In this document: positions 25,522 to 34,401 of the stretch, in pieces
Numbering within the stretch: position 1 is the first letter of the stretch
Layout: the number at the start of each line of letters is the position of its first letter
Origin: Pedococcus sp031456495
GTDB lineage: Bacteria > Actinomycetota > Actinomycetes > Actinomycetales > Dermatophilaceae
Direction of reading: 5' to 3'
NCBI RefSeq assembly: GCF_031456495.1
Contig: NZ_JAVDUW010000001.1
Span: forward strand, 1,364,001-1,428,000
DNA: 64,000 bases
Notes under the pieces: model-generated
The model's input: only the letters and a program-made list of their open reading frames with translations
What the model was told of the DNA's origin: nothing
Databases searched by the model: none
Position numbers and translations under genes: made by a program

Positions 25522-27021
25522 TCACATTCTGACGTCGACGCGGACGTCGCGGGGTCGGGGTCGGTGCGGGTCGAGCTGGTCGGAGGCGCCGGGGGTGTGC
25601 CGGGTCGTTCGGGGGCCGTCGGCTCGCGGGGTCCAGCCCTCTAGGGGGCGGCCGTGGCGCTGCCACGCGCCGTCGCGCGCGGTGTCACCGGCGCCGGTCC
25701 CGTCGGGGCCCGCCCACGGGCCGGGGTTTCGCTGGTCCTGGTCGCGGGGGCCGCGGTCGGCTGTCGCGGCACCGCCCGCAGCGGGGTCGCCGGTGGGGGC
25801 ACCGGGCGCGACCTGGACGTCGATTCCCGCTGACCGCAACCCGATCCGCTCCAGGTGCGACCGCAGCTCGGGCGTCCCCTGCCGCAGCGCGTCGCCGGTC
25901 GCGGGGTCGACGGCGGTGAGCCGCACGGTGACCTCGCCACCCCGGACCTCGAGGTGCACCTGGACCGACCCGAGGTGGGCCGGCGCGAGGTGCACCGTGA
26001 GCCGGTGCGTGCCGTCCGCGGTGGTGAGGAGCGGGGAGACGGCGTTCAGCACCTGGGCCTGCGGCGGCAGCGCCGGCTGCGCGAGCCGCGCGTCGGCGGT
26101 CGTCACCATGGGTGCGCCGGTGCCGCCGTGCGGTGCGCCGGTCGGTGTGAGGGCGTATGCCGGCGCCCCGTCCACGGTGCCGGCTGTCGCAGTCGGCGTG
26201 GGGCCGGGGTCGACCGTGGGAGCGCTCCGGTCCGCGGCCCGGACCTGCCCGGTCGCGGTGTCCGCGGACGCGGTGGCCGCAGCCACCACGCCGACCGCTC
26301 GTGAGGCACCGTCCGGGCCGTCAGTTCGGTCCGCGGGTGCTGCGGAACCGGCGGAGGCGTCACCGGGGACCGTGCCCCCGGTGAGGGCCGAAGGGGTCCG
26401 TGCGTCGGGGCCGTGGGCGGCCGCGACGCCCTGGGCGCCCGTCGGCGTGGCGCCCGCCACCACCGGGGCGGCAGTGGCGTCGGGCACATCCGGGGTGGAC
26501 GTGGCGGAGGTCGGGACCGTCGCCGCGCGAGGCGTCCCACCGGTGGCCGTGGCGTCAGCGGTGACGGACACTCCGGTGGTCGGCGAGGGGGTGACGGGGG
26601 TCATCGGGGACGCCGGGGCGCCGGACGGAACGACGGGAGCGCCGGTGCCCTCTGCCGCCGGGCCGACCGACGGGCCTGCCGCCGGGTCGGATCGCGGGCG
26701 TGCCGGGTCGGGAGCCGGGCCTGCCGGGTCGGGAGCCGGGCGTGCCCCGTCGGCCAGGGCAGCGACGGCCGTCGACGACGACCCGTCCGTCCGGTCGGCG
26801 TGGTCGGGCGACGAGTGCCTCGGGGCCGGGGCATGCGCGTCCCGGTCCTGCGGGCGCGGCCGGGGCGTGACCGCGTCCTTCCCACCGTGCCCGCGGAGCA
26901 CGGCCTCGAAGTCGCGCCCGCCCGTCCCGTCGGAACGGTCGGCCGGTCGCGCCGCCGCGGCGGGGGCCGTGGCGGCGGACGTGGACGAGGCGACGGCGGG
27001 ACGGGGCGCGACGGCGGTCAT
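25522..27021 (-). CDS. fliK: Hook-length control protein FliK
   Basis: 499 residues. The first 340 or so are low-complexity Ala/Pro/Thr/Asp, with DPAGPAPDPARPRSDPA-like repeats. This is the expected flexible ruler. The C-terminal FliK domain reads LTVHLAPAHLGSVQVHLEVRGGEVTVRLTA and LERIGLRSAGIDVQVAPG. FliK measures hook length and triggers the FlhB switch. The ATG overlaps the stop of the hydrolase gene (ATGA). Fast-evolving linker, but the C-terminus is clear. Confidence 0.9.
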   Translation of the reverse strand: MTAVAPRPAVASSTSAATAPAAAARPADRSDGTGGRDFEAVLRGHGGKDAVTPRPRPQDRDAHAPAPRHSSPDHADRTDGSSSTAVAALADGARPAPDPAGPAPDPARPRSDPAAGPSVGPAAEGTGAPVVPSGAPASPMTPVTPSPTTGVSVTADATATGGTPRAATVPTSATSTPDVPDATAAPVVAGATPTGAQGVAAAHGPDARTPSALTGGTVPGDASAGSAAPADRTDGPDGASRAVGVVAAATASADTATGQVRAADRSAPTVDPGPTPTATAGTVDGAPAYALTPTGAPHGGTGAPMVTTADARLAQPALPPQAQVLNAVSPLLTTADGTHRLTVHLAPAHLGSVQVHLEVRGGEVTVRLTAVDPATGDALRQGTPELRSHLERIGLRSAGIDVQVAPGAPTGDPAAGGAATADRGPRDQDQRNPGPWAGPDGTGAGDTARDGAWQRHGRPLEGWTPRADGPRTTRHTPGASDQLDPHRPRPRDVRVDVRM

Positions 27022-28127
27022 GCGGCCACCCCCGCGTACCCGAGCACCCGCTGGACGTACTGCTGCGTCTCCCGGTACGGCGGCACCCCGGCATACCGCT
27101 CCACGGCTCCGGGCCCGGCGTTGTAGGCCGCCAGCGCCAGGGACGTGGACCCGAACCGGCGCAGGTGGCTCGACAGGAGGCGGGCGGCACCGTCGACGGC
27201 CTGGGCCGGGTCGCGCGGGTCGACACCGAGCCCGCGCGCGGTCGAGGGCATGAGCTGCATGAGGCCGACCGCCCCGGCCGGGCTGACGGCACCGGGGTCG
27301 AAGCCGCTCTCCGCCCGGGCCACCGACGCCAGCAGCGCGGCCGGCACCCCGTGCCGGGCCGCGGCCGTCGCGAAGAGCGGGCGCCACTGCGCCGGCACCC
27401 ACGACGGAACACCGCCGGTCGACCCCGCCGCACCCTGCGCGGCGGAGGTGGCCGACAGGGTCGCCGGGCTCCCGGCATACGTGCGCACGACGGGTCCCGC
27501 GGGCTCGCAGACCCGGCGGATGGCGGTCGGGGTCCGGTAGACGTCCTGGACCATGACGTCCTTGCCGGCGCGCGGGGCGACGAGCATCTTGCCGTCGCCG
27601 ACGTAGATGCCGATGTGGTCGACCGGGCTCCCGAAGGCGACGAGGTCACCCGGGCGTGCGTGCGCGAGGTCGGGGACGGCGGTGCCCACCCTGGCCTGGT
27701 CGGCGGCGACCCGCGGGAGCCGGACGCCCACGTCGGCGAAGGCGCGCTGCACCAGTCCGGAGCAGTCGAGGCCCTTCGCCGGGTCGGTGCCGCCCCACAC
27801 GTAGGGCACGCCGAGGTACCTGCGCCCGGCGGCGACGGCACGCGCGCCGACGTCGCCGTCACCCGGTGCCTCGTCGACCGCGGCACCGGCCGTGGCGCCC
27901 GCCCGGGTGAGGGCGTCTCCGAGGACGGCGTCGAAGGAGGTGCCGGTCGCGTCCGCCCCGGGGATCGCCGAGAGGGAGCCGCTCGCCGACGAGGCGCCGG
28001 CAGCCGAGGTCGCCCCCGACGAGGACGAGGTCGACGCGGCCGCGGGAGCGGCCATGGCGGCGAACCGGCTCTGGATGGCCCCGATCCGGGCCAGGGCGGC
28101 CGCGGGCCCGCTGACGTCGATGCTCAC
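27018..28127 (-). CDS. NlpC/P60 endopeptidase fused to a lytic transglycosylase, FlgJ-like role
   Basis: 369 residues from the GTG at 28127 (GTGA overlap with fliJ). The N-terminal 90 residues are Ala/Ser-rich. An NlpC/P60 domain follows with VPYVWGGTDPAKGLDCSGLVQ (Cys122) and DHIGIYVGDG (His171). Then a soluble lytic transglycosylase domain contains RAESGFDPGAVSPAGAVGLM (catalytic Glu273), QLMPSTA and ALAAYNAGPGAV. It combines a stem-peptide endopeptidase with a glycan-cutting enzyme in one chain, placed where the rod must cross the wall, like FlgJ in other bacteria. No signal peptide is evident, so it is probably exported by the flagellar apparatus (inference). Confidence 0.92.
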   Translation of the reverse strand: MSIDVSGPAAALARIGAIQSRFAAMAAPAAASTSSSSGATSAAGASSASGSLSAIPGADATGTSFDAVLGDALTRAGATAGAAVDEAPGDGDVGARAVAAGRRYLGVPYVWGGTDPAKGLDCSGLVQRAFADVGVRLPRVAADQARVGTAVPDLAHARPGDLVAFGSPVDHIGIYVGDGKMLVAPRAGKDVMVQDVYRTPTAIRRVCEPAGPVVRTYAGSPATLSATSAAQGAAGSTGGVPSWVPAQWRPLFATAAARHGVPAALLASVARAESGFDPGAVSPAGAVGLMQLMPSTARGLGVDPRDPAQAVDGAARLLSSHLRRFGSTSLALAAYNAGPGAVERYAGVPPYRETQQYVQRVLGYAGVAA

Positions 28128-28552
28128 AGCCACGCACCCCCGTCCCGGGACGCGCTCTCGTCGGCCTGGCGCTGGTCGGCCGCGAGCACCTCGCGGTGCG
28201 CGAGCTCGCGGGCCCGGTCGACGAGCCGCTCGAGGCCGGAGGTGCGGGTGCGGGCCTCGGTGAGCAGGACCCGCGCGCGCTCGGTGTCGCCGAGCGCGAG
28301 CTCGTACCGCGCGCCGGCCTGCGCGACGTGGCGGGCGCGGCCGCCGGCCCGCTCCCTGGCGGCCCCGAACGCCGTGGCAGCACTGGGGTCGGGGAGGCCG
28401 GCCGAGGCGAGGTAACGCTGGTGCGCCGCCCGGCTCTCCTCCTCGGCCACGACCGCGGCGGCCACGGCGCGGGCGAGGTCGGCCTGGCGCAGCTCCTCCT
28501 GGATCCGGCGCACGCGCAGCACGACGGACAGGCGGTTGCCGCGGGCGCTCAC
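28124..28552 (-). CDS. fliJ: Flagellar export chaperone FliJ
   Basis: 142 residues, almost entirely helical and charged, starting with LSVVLRVRRIQEELRQADLARA, the FliJ N-terminal coiled coil. FliJ couples the FliI ATPase to FlhA. Both ends overlap neighbours by GTGA (fliI before, hydrolase after). Assigned by position, length and coiled-coil character more than by strong motifs. Confidence 0.82.
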   Translation of the reverse strand: MSARGNRLSVVLRVRRIQEELRQADLARAVAAAVVAEEESRAAHQRYLASAGLPDPSAATAFGAARERAGGRARHVAQAGARYELALGDTERARVLLTEARTRTSGLERLVDRARELAHREVLAADQRQADESASRDGGAWL

Positions 28553-29847
28553 CGCGCACCTGCCAGGCCGTGCAGCCCGGACCAGCTCTCGGCGAGGTCG
28601 GCGACGTCGTCGAGGTCCTGGCGCAGGAACCGGTCGATGTCACCGGCCTGCGCCAGCGCGCGGTCGACGAGCGGGTTGGTGCCGGCGACGTACGCGCCGA
28701 TCTCCACGAGGTCCTTGGCGTCGCGCCGGGCGGCCAGCAGCTGGCGCAGCATCGAGGCGGACTCGCGCTGGTGGGCGTCGGTCAGCGACCGGTTGGCGCG
28801 CGACACCGACTCGAGCACGTCGATGCAGGGGAAGTGGCCGGACGTCGCGAGCCGCCGGTCGAGCACGACGTGCCCGTCGAGGATCGAGCGGACGGCGTCG
28901 GCGATCGGGTCGTTCATGTCGTCGCCCTCGACCAGCACGGTGTAGAGGCCGGTGATGCTGCCTGCGTGCGACGTGCCCGCCCGCTCCAGCAGGCGGGGCA
29001 GCAGCCCGAAGACCGACGGCGGGTACCCGCGCGTGGCGGGCGGCTCGCCGGCGGCGAGCCCCACCTCGCGCTGCGCCATGGCCACGCGCGTGACGCTGTC
29101 CATGGCCAGCAGGACGTCCTGCCCCTGGTCGCGGAACGACTCCGCGATCCGGGTGGCGGTGTATGCCGCGTGCAGCCGCACGAGGGCCGGCTCGTCCGAG
29201 GTCGCCACGACGACGACCGACCGGGCGAGGCCCTCGGGCCCGAGGTCGTGCTCGACGAACTCGCGCACCTCGCGGCCGCGCTCGCCGACCAGGGCGAGCA
29301 CGCAGACCGGGGCGTCGGTGCCGCGCACGACCATCGACAGCAGGCTCGACTTGCCCACGCCGGAGCCGGCGAAGACGCCCATGCGCTGGCCGCGGCCGCA
29401 CGGCACGAGGGTGTCGATGGCCCGGATGCCGAGGGCGAGCTGGGTGTCGATGCGGTCGCGGGTCATGGCCGGCGGGGGCGTGCCGTCACTGGTCTCCCAC
29501 GTGACGTCGCGCAGCGGCGGGCCGCCGTCGATCGGCGCACCCAGGGCGTCGACCACGCGGCCGACGAGCCCGGGCCCGACCGGCACCCGCAGCGGGCCCC
29601 CGGTGGCGACGACCTCGGCACCACGGCGCACGCCGCGCAGGTCCGACACGGGCAGGCAGCGGGCCGTGTCGCCGTCGAGGGCGACGACCTCGGCGAGGAT
29701 CGGGCCCTGGTCGCCGGCGACGCGCACGGCCTCGCCGACCGCGACGTCGAGCCCGGCGACGTCGAGGCTCACGCCGACCGCGCGTGTGACGCGGCCGACC
29801 ACGAGCGGGCGGGCCGCCCGGACGAGCTCCTCGAGCACAGCGGTCAC
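28549..29847 (-). CDS. fliI: Flagellar export ATPase FliI
   Basis: 432 residues from GTG 29847, overlapping the fliH stop. Walker A is AGSGVGKSSLL (about residues 160-170), Walker B is DVLLAMDSVTR, and GERGREVREFVEHDLG and PPATRGYPPSVFGLLPRLLERAG are classic for F1-beta-like export ATPases. It energises unfolding and delivery of flagellar substrates. Confidence 0.97.
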   Translation of the reverse strand: MTAVLEELVRAARPLVVGRVTRAVGVSLDVAGLDVAVGEAVRVAGDQGPILAEVVALDGDTARCLPVSDLRGVRRGAEVVATGGPLRVPVGPGLVGRVVDALGAPIDGGPPLRDVTWETSDGTPPPAMTRDRIDTQLALGIRAIDTLVPCGRGQRMGVFAGSGVGKSSLLSMVVRGTDAPVCVLALVGERGREVREFVEHDLGPEGLARSVVVVATSDEPALVRLHAAYTATRIAESFRDQGQDVLLAMDSVTRVAMAQREVGLAAGEPPATRGYPPSVFGLLPRLLERAGTSHAGSITGLYTVLVEGDDMNDPIADAVRSILDGHVVLDRRLATSGHFPCIDVLESVSRANRSLTDAHQRESASMLRQLLAARRDAKDLVEIGAYVAGTNPLVDRALAQAGDIDRFLRQDLDDVADLAESWSGLHGLAGAR

Positions 29848-30506
29848 CGGGCCAGCACCTCGCGGACCCGCTCGAGCGCGGCCTCCAGGCGCGCGTCGAC
29901 GGTCCGGTCGCCGAGGTCGGCGACGGCCCCGCCCCGACCGACGGCGGCGTCGGGCACGACGGCCAGGGTGCAGTCGGCGGAGAGGGCGGCGGTGTCCTGC
30001 GGCAGGAGCGGCAGGTCGTCGGGGTGCACGCGCAGGGTCACGACGGACCCGCGCGGCACCTCCGCCAGGGCACGGGTGACGGCGTCGAGCGCGCTGCACT
30101 CCCCCACCCGGAGGTGGTGGCCGACGAGCACCTCGGCGAGCTCCACGGCCATGGCCGCGGCGGTCCCGGTCACGTCGTCGACCGTCGCCTGCGCCCGGGC
30201 ACCGGCCACCGCCTCGCGCAGACCGGACAGGACGACGTCCCAGCTGTGCCCGCGGGCGGCGCTCTCGGCCTCCGCGCGGGCCGTCGCGGCCTCGAGCCAC
30301 AGCTCCTGCTCCCGGCGCGCCTCGAGCAGCCCCGCGGCATACCCGGCGGCGTGGCCGTCCGCCCACGCGCTGGTGGCTCCGGACGCGTCGCCGGCCGGGA
30401 CGGCGCCCGGGGTGGCGAGCTGCTCGCCGAGGAAGCGGGCGGGACGCAGGGCGCCGTGCCCGGCCCGGGGCAGGACCGTGGCGCGCCGCGACTCAGACGA
30501 CGACAT
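29844..30506 (-). CDS. fliH: FliI regulator / stator FliH
   Basis: 220 residues from ATG 30506, which lies 14 bases inside the end of fliG. The middle is an Ala/Glu-rich helix with GHAAGYAAGLLEARREQELW (a Gly-x3-Gly region typical of FliH). The C-terminal domain has VTLRVHPDDLPLLPQD and VPDAAVGRGGAVADLGDRTVDARLEAALERV. It anchors FliI at the C-ring. A GTG two codons upstream (30512) is an alternative start. Confidence 0.9.
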   Translation of the reverse strand: MSSSESRRATVLPRAGHGALRPARFLGEQLATPGAVPAGDASGATSAWADGHAAGYAAGLLEARREQELWLEAATARAEAESAARGHSWDVVLSGLREAVAGARAQATVDDVTGTAAAMAVELAEVLVGHHLRVGECSALDAVTRALAEVPRGSVVTLRVHPDDLPLLPQDTAALSADCTLAVVPDAAVGRGGAVADLGDRTVDARLEAALERVREVLAR

Positions 30507-31524
30507 CGTCACCACCCCCGCCGCGCGAGACGACGATGTCGCCCGCCTCCTCCAGGGACCGGATGAGGCGGATGACGACGGCCTGCGCCTCCTCGACGTG
30601 GCGCAGCCGGACCGGTCCCATGACCTCGATCTCCTCGCGCAGGGCCGAGGCCGCGCGCTCGGACATGTTGCGCATGACCTTGTCGCGCACGTCGTTGCTG
30701 ACGCCCTTGAGCGCCAGCGCGAGCTGCTTGCTGTCCACCTGGCGCAGGACGACCTGCACGGCGCGGTCGTCGAGGCCGACGATGTCCTCGAACATGAACA
30801 TGTGCGCGCGGACCTCCTCGGCGAGCTCGGGGTCGCGCTGCTCCAGGCCCTCGAGGATGTGCTTCTCGGTCGACCGCTCGGTGCTGTTGATGATGCCGAC
30901 CAGCGGCGCCAGGCCACCCACGGCCGAGTAGTCGGCGCTCTGCACGAGGTTGGCGAGGCGGCGCTCGAGGTGCGCCTCGACCTGCTTGACGATCTCCGGC
31001 GACGTGCGGTCCATGACGGCGAGGCGGTGCGCGACGTCGGCCTGCATGTCCTCGGGCAGCCCGCTCAGCACCACCGCGGCCTGGTCGGACGCCATGTGCG
31101 CCAGCACCAGGGCGATGGTCTGGGGGTGCTCGTCCTGGAGGAACGACAGCAGCAGCCGCGGCTCCACCCGGCGCAGGAACTCGAACGGCACCTGCATCAG
31201 CGACGCCGACAGCCGGCCCAGCACCTCTTTGGCGCGGTCGCGGCCGAGGGACTCGACGAGCATCTCCTCGGCGAGGTCGAGCCCGCCCTGGATGTAGTAG
31301 CGCTCGGCGCTGACCATCGCCTCGAACTCCTGGAGCACGTGGTCCTGCGTCTCGAGGTCGGTGCCCTCGAGCCGGGCGATCTCGGCCGTGAGCAGCTCGA
31401 CCTCGCTGGGACGCAGCGCCCGCAGCACGTGGGCCGAGCTCTCCTTGCCGAGCTGCACGAGCAGCACGGCGGCCTTGCGGATCCCGGGAATGGTCTGCGG
31501 ACCACCCGTCGTCGTCACGGTCAC
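30493..31524 (-). CDS. fliG: Flagellar switch protein FliG
   Basis: 343 residues, standard length. It contains IPGIRKAAVLLVQLG at the FliF-binding end, the EHPQTIALVLAHM motif of the middle domain, and the charged torque helix DVRDKVMRNMSERAASALREEIEVMGPVRLRHVEEAQ (in parts). FliG converts stator force into rotation. GTG start overlapping the fliF stop. Confidence 0.97.
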   Translation of the reverse strand: MTVTTTGGPQTIPGIRKAAVLLVQLGKESSAHVLRALRPSEVELLTAEIARLEGTDLETQDHVLQEFEAMVSAERYYIQGGLDLAEEMLVESLGRDRAKEVLGRLSASLMQVPFEFLRRVEPRLLLSFLQDEHPQTIALVLAHMASDQAAVVLSGLPEDMQADVAHRLAVMDRTSPEIVKQVEAHLERRLANLVQSADYSAVGGLAPLVGIINSTERSTEKHILEGLEQRDPELAEEVRAHMFMFEDIVGLDDRAVQVVLRQVDSKQLALALKGVSNDVRDKVMRNMSERAASALREEIEVMGPVRLRHVEEAQAVVIRLIRSLEEAGDIVVSRGGGGDDVVV

Positions 31525-33119
31525 GTCCGGTCCTCCGCCATCCAGCCGCGCAGGAGGCGGGCCACGTCGTCGGGTCGCTCGCGCGCCATCGTCGCCACCG
31601 TCTCCCGGCTGCGGCTGCGCAGCTCGGCGGTGCTGTCGGGGGCGCGGCTGGGCAGGGCGGCGGGGCGCAGCTCCGCCTGCTCGAGCAGGGCGTCGACCGG
31701 CGCGGGCCCGGTCGGCACGCGGTACACCTCGATCTCCTGCGGCCCGGCCGGCCCCTGCTTGCGGCGCGAGCGCTTGAGCCCGATGAGCAGGGCGAGGACC
31801 AGGACGACGCCGAGGCCGACCGTCTTGCCGATGTCGACGTACTGCGCGCGCTGGCGGTCCTTGGCGGCCTGCTCGAGCTCCTTGGCCGCCGACGCGGCAG
31901 CCGTGGTGTCGAAGGCCATCTGGCTCACCTGCACGACGTCGCCGCGCTTGGGGTCCAGGCCGGCAGCGGCCGAGACGAGCGACGACAGCTCGGCGAAGTT
32001 GACCGACCCCGCCGACTTGGCGTCGACGATGACTGCCACCGACATGCGGCGCACCTGGCCGGGCGCGGTCGTGGTCTTCTCCTTGACCGTGCCGACGGCG
32101 TTGGTGAGCTTGTCCTCGGTCTTGGTGTAGTTCGAGCCGGAGCCGCCGGTGGTGCCGGCGGTCGCCGTCGGGCCGAGGACGCCGCCGACCGGGGTGCCGG
32201 TGCCGGTGTACTTCTCGGTCGTCTTGGACGAGCTGAGCGGCGTCGCCGGCTGGGACGGGACGTACTGCTCGCGGTCGATGGTCTGCTGGTCGAAGTTGAG
32301 GTCGGCGTCGACGCGCACGACCGCCTTGCCCGGGCCGACGACGGTGTCGAGCATCGACTGCACCGTGGCCGCGGTGGCGTCGGAGAAGGCGCGCTTCTGC
32401 TGGTCGCGGGCGTCGGCACCCGCGGTGTCCGAGCCCGGGGTTCCCGCGGCGTGCAGCACCTTGCCGGACGCGTCGGCCACGGTGACCTGCTCCGGGCTCA
32501 GCTTCGGAACGGACCCGGAGACGAGGTGGACGACCGAGTCGACGATCGTCGGCGACAGCGTCACGCCAGGGGCGGTCTTGACCAGCACCGACCCGGTCGG
32601 CTGGGCGGCGTCGGTGGTGAAGACGTCGTCCTGCGGGACGGCGAGGTGCACGACCGCGGCCTGGACGCCGTTGATCGACTCGACCGTCTTGGCGAGCTCG
32701 CCCTCGAGCGCCCGCTGGTAGGTGACCTTCTGCTGGAAGTCGCTGCTGGTCATGCTCTGCTTGTCGAGCAGCGAGTAGCCCTGGGTGCCGTCGGTCCCGG
32801 CGGGCAGGCCCTGGCCGGCGAGGTCGATCCGCTGCTGGTAGACGTCGGCCTGCGGCACCATGACCGTCTGCCCGCCGTCGGCGAGCTGGTACGGCTCACC
32901 GGCCTCGGTGAGCTTGGCCGTGACGGCCGCGGCGTCGGTGCTCGAGAGCCCGGTGAACAGCGGCGCATACGTCGGCTTGGACACCCACGACACGAAGAGG
33001 GCTGCGCCCACGACCACGGCGAGGGCGGCGATGCCGGTGACGACGCGCTGCCCCGGCGTAAAGCCGCTGAAGAGCCGCCCGACGCGGGCGAGGAGGTCCT
33101 TGGGGTCGAAGCGGTTCAC
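31521..33119 (-). CDS. fliF: MS-ring protein FliF
   Basis: 532 residues. Two membrane helices (VVTGIAALAVVVGAALFVSWV near the start and VGLGVVLVLALLIGLKRSRRK near the end) flank the ring-building periplasmic region. YAPLFTGLSSTDAAAVTAKL and GYSLLDKQSMTSSDFQQKVTYQRALEGELAKTV (in parts) are diagnostic. The cytoplasmic tail binds FliG. GTG start overlapping the fliE stop. Confidence 0.96.
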   Translation of the reverse strand: MNRFDPKDLLARVGRLFSGFTPGQRVVTGIAALAVVVGAALFVSWVSKPTYAPLFTGLSSTDAAAVTAKLTEAGEPYQLADGGQTVMVPQADVYQQRIDLAGQGLPAGTDGTQGYSLLDKQSMTSSDFQQKVTYQRALEGELAKTVESINGVQAAVVHLAVPQDDVFTTDAAQPTGSVLVKTAPGVTLSPTIVDSVVHLVSGSVPKLSPEQVTVADASGKVLHAAGTPGSDTAGADARDQQKRAFSDATAATVQSMLDTVVGPGKAVVRVDADLNFDQQTIDREQYVPSQPATPLSSSKTTEKYTGTGTPVGGVLGPTATAGTTGGSGSNYTKTEDKLTNAVGTVKEKTTTAPGQVRRMSVAVIVDAKSAGSVNFAELSSLVSAAAGLDPKRGDVVQVSQMAFDTTAAASAAKELEQAAKDRQRAQYVDIGKTVGLGVVLVLALLIGLKRSRRKQGPAGPQEIEVYRVPTGPAPVDALLEQAELRPAALPSRAPDSTAELRSRSRETVATMARERPDDVARLLRGWMAEDRT

Positions 33120-33469
33120 ATCGGCATCCGCATGATCTCGGTGAACGCGTCGACGGCCTTGTTGCGGACGGCGACGGTCAGCTGGGTGGCGACCGCGGCC
33201 TCGTTGGCGGCGATCGTGTAGTCGTGGATGTCGGCGAGGTTGCCCGTGACCGCCTGCACGGCGAGGGAGTCGGTGGTCGAGTGCATGGCCTGGAGCTTCT
33301 CCAGGCCCTGGGTCACGGCGTTGCCGAACGCGGCCGGGTCGGTGCCACCGGCGGCGATGCCGGCGCCCGCGCCGGCCGGCGCGGTGCCGATGGCACCGGG
33401 GGTCACGGCACCGGCGAGCGGCATGGCTGCGGACAGCCCGGCGAGGGGGGAGATCGGGGAGATGCTCAC
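33116..33469 (-). CDS. fliE: Rod / MS-ring adaptor FliE
   Basis: 117 residues. The C-terminal half reads DIHDYTIAANEAAVATQLTVAVRNKAVDAFTEIMRMPM (in two blocks), the FliE signature. The Gly/Ala-rich N-terminus is poorly conserved. It joins the rod to FliF. GTG start, one base after the flgC stop. Confidence 0.94.
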   Translation of the reverse strand: MSISPISPLAGLSAAMPLAGAVTPGAIGTAPAGAGAGIAAGGTDPAAFGNAVTQGLEKLQAMHSTTDSLAVQAVTGNLADIHDYTIAANEAAVATQLTVAVRNKAVDAFTEIMRMPM

Positions 33470-33470
33470 G

Positions 33471-33872
33471 TCAGCGGCCCAGCCCGATCGCCTGCTGGTA
33501 TGCCGCGGTGGCCCGCTCGACGACGGCCAGGTTCGCCTGGTACCCGCGCTGGGCCATGATCAGCTGCGACATCTGGTCGGCGAGGTCGATGTCCGGCAGC
33601 CGCACGTAGCCCTGCGCGTCGGCCAGGGGCGAGTCGGGCTGGTAGGTCATCCGGCCCTGGGCGTCGCCGAACTCGGCGCCCGCCACGCGCACCCCGTCCG
33701 TGCCGCCGTAGTTCGCGGCCTCCGCGACGACGTACCGGGCGCGGAACGCCTCGCCGCTCGTCGGGCGGACGATGTTGACGTTGGCGATGTTGTCGGCGAC
33801 CGCGTCGAGCCAGGTGCGGTGCAGCACCAGGCCGGTGCCGGCGGTGTCGATCGCGCCGAAGGGGCCCGCCAT
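33471..33872 (-). CDS. flgC: Proximal rod protein FlgC
   Basis: 133 residues. The N-terminal rod motif LDAVADNIANVNIVRP and the C-terminus VRLPDIDLADQMSQLIMAQRGYQANLAVVERATAAYQQAIGLGR (in blocks) identify FlgC. The ATG overlaps the flgB stop by one base. Confidence 0.94.
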   Translation of the reverse strand: MAGPFGAIDTAGTGLVLHRTWLDAVADNIANVNIVRPTSGEAFRARYVVAEAANYGGTDGVRVAGAEFGDAQGRMTYQPDSPLADAQGYVRLPDIDLADQMSQLIMAQRGYQANLAVVERATAAYQQAIGLGR

Positions 33873-34231
33873 CAGGAGGCCCCGCCCGCGGCGATGCGCA
33901 GCCGCGCGAAGTGGTCGGTCATCGCCTGCACGCCGAGCTGGTAGGCCAGGCCTGTCTCGGTGCCGGCCAGCGTCTCCTCGTCGAGGTTGACGTTGTTGCC
34001 GTCGGTCCGGGTGGGGGCCATCGAGCGCTCGGTGGCCACGGGCGCGTCACCGGCGTCCTCCCCGTCGGAGATCGCGGCGAGCAGGCTGGACTCGAAGTCG
34101 ACCCGGCCCGCGAGGAACTGCGGGGTGTCGACGTTGGCGACGTTGTCGGCGATCGTCCGCTGACGCAGCGACAGGCCGCTCAGCGCGTGGCCGAGGGCGC
34201 GCAGCGTCGGGTCGCCGATGAGGTCGGTCAT
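33872..34231 (-). CDS. flgB: Proximal rod protein FlgB, first gene of the basal-body transcript
   Basis: 119 residues from ATG 34231 with CAGGAG upstream. SLRQRTIADNVANVDTPQFLAGRVDFESSL is the FlgB N-terminal rod motif. It heads a 15-gene minus-strand run (flgB, flgC, fliE, fliF, fliG, fliH, fliI, fliJ, hydrolase, fliK, flgD, flgE) behind the promoter at 34335-34364. A longer in-frame extension upstream covers the leader hairpin and is not used. Confidence 0.94.
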   Translation of the reverse strand: MTDLIGDPTLRALGHALSGLSLRQRTIADNVANVDTPQFLAGRVDFESSLLAAISDGEDAGDAPVATERSMAPTRTDGNNVNLDEETLAGTETGLAYQLGVQAMTDHFARLRIAAGGAS

Positions 34232-34313
34232 GGCACTCCTGGATGGCGGTCCGGCGCACCGTGGTGCCACGGACCCGTGGGGGCGTGGGTGCCACCCGTC
34301 CTTGGCGGCGTCC

Positions 34314-34327
34314 GGCCATCCATGGCC
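34314..34327 (-). promoter_or_regulatory. Leader hairpin with TGGA loop (flgB mRNA), candidate CsrA site
   Basis: On the RNA strand GGCCA-UGGA-UGGCC, a perfect 5-base stem beginning about where transcription should start. The loop differs from the CGGA loop of fliC and flbD by one base and keeps the GGA and the CCA/UGG closing pairs. Confidence 0.5.
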
Positions 34328-34334
34328 TGGCGCC

Positions 34335-34364
34335 CCCATCGGCCCCAGCCGGCGGCCGCTGAGG
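34335..34364 (-). promoter_or_regulatory. FliA-type promoter of the flgB operon
   Basis: Minus strand: CCTCAGC, 14 bases, GCCGATGGG. One change in each box from the flhA/flbD/fliC consensus, same spacing. It lies 103 bases before flgB. A GCGTTTGC element (34384-34394) and the palindrome CAGCCGTTCGGCTG (34402-34415) lie upstream. Confidence 0.8.
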
Positions 34365-34401
34365 AGTCACGGCACCAAACCACGGCAAACGCGGTCGAAC
34401 T

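Noticed and set aside
26413..27126. Plus-strand ORFs across fliK
   Set aside because: Frames opposite a low-complexity Ala/Pro/Thr gene stay open by composition; no start signals or domains.
28570..32130. 1186-codon plus-strand open frame across fliI-fliF
   Set aside because: Antisense shadow of four well-identified flagellar genes; Arg/Asp/Val-rich composition typical of complementary frames.
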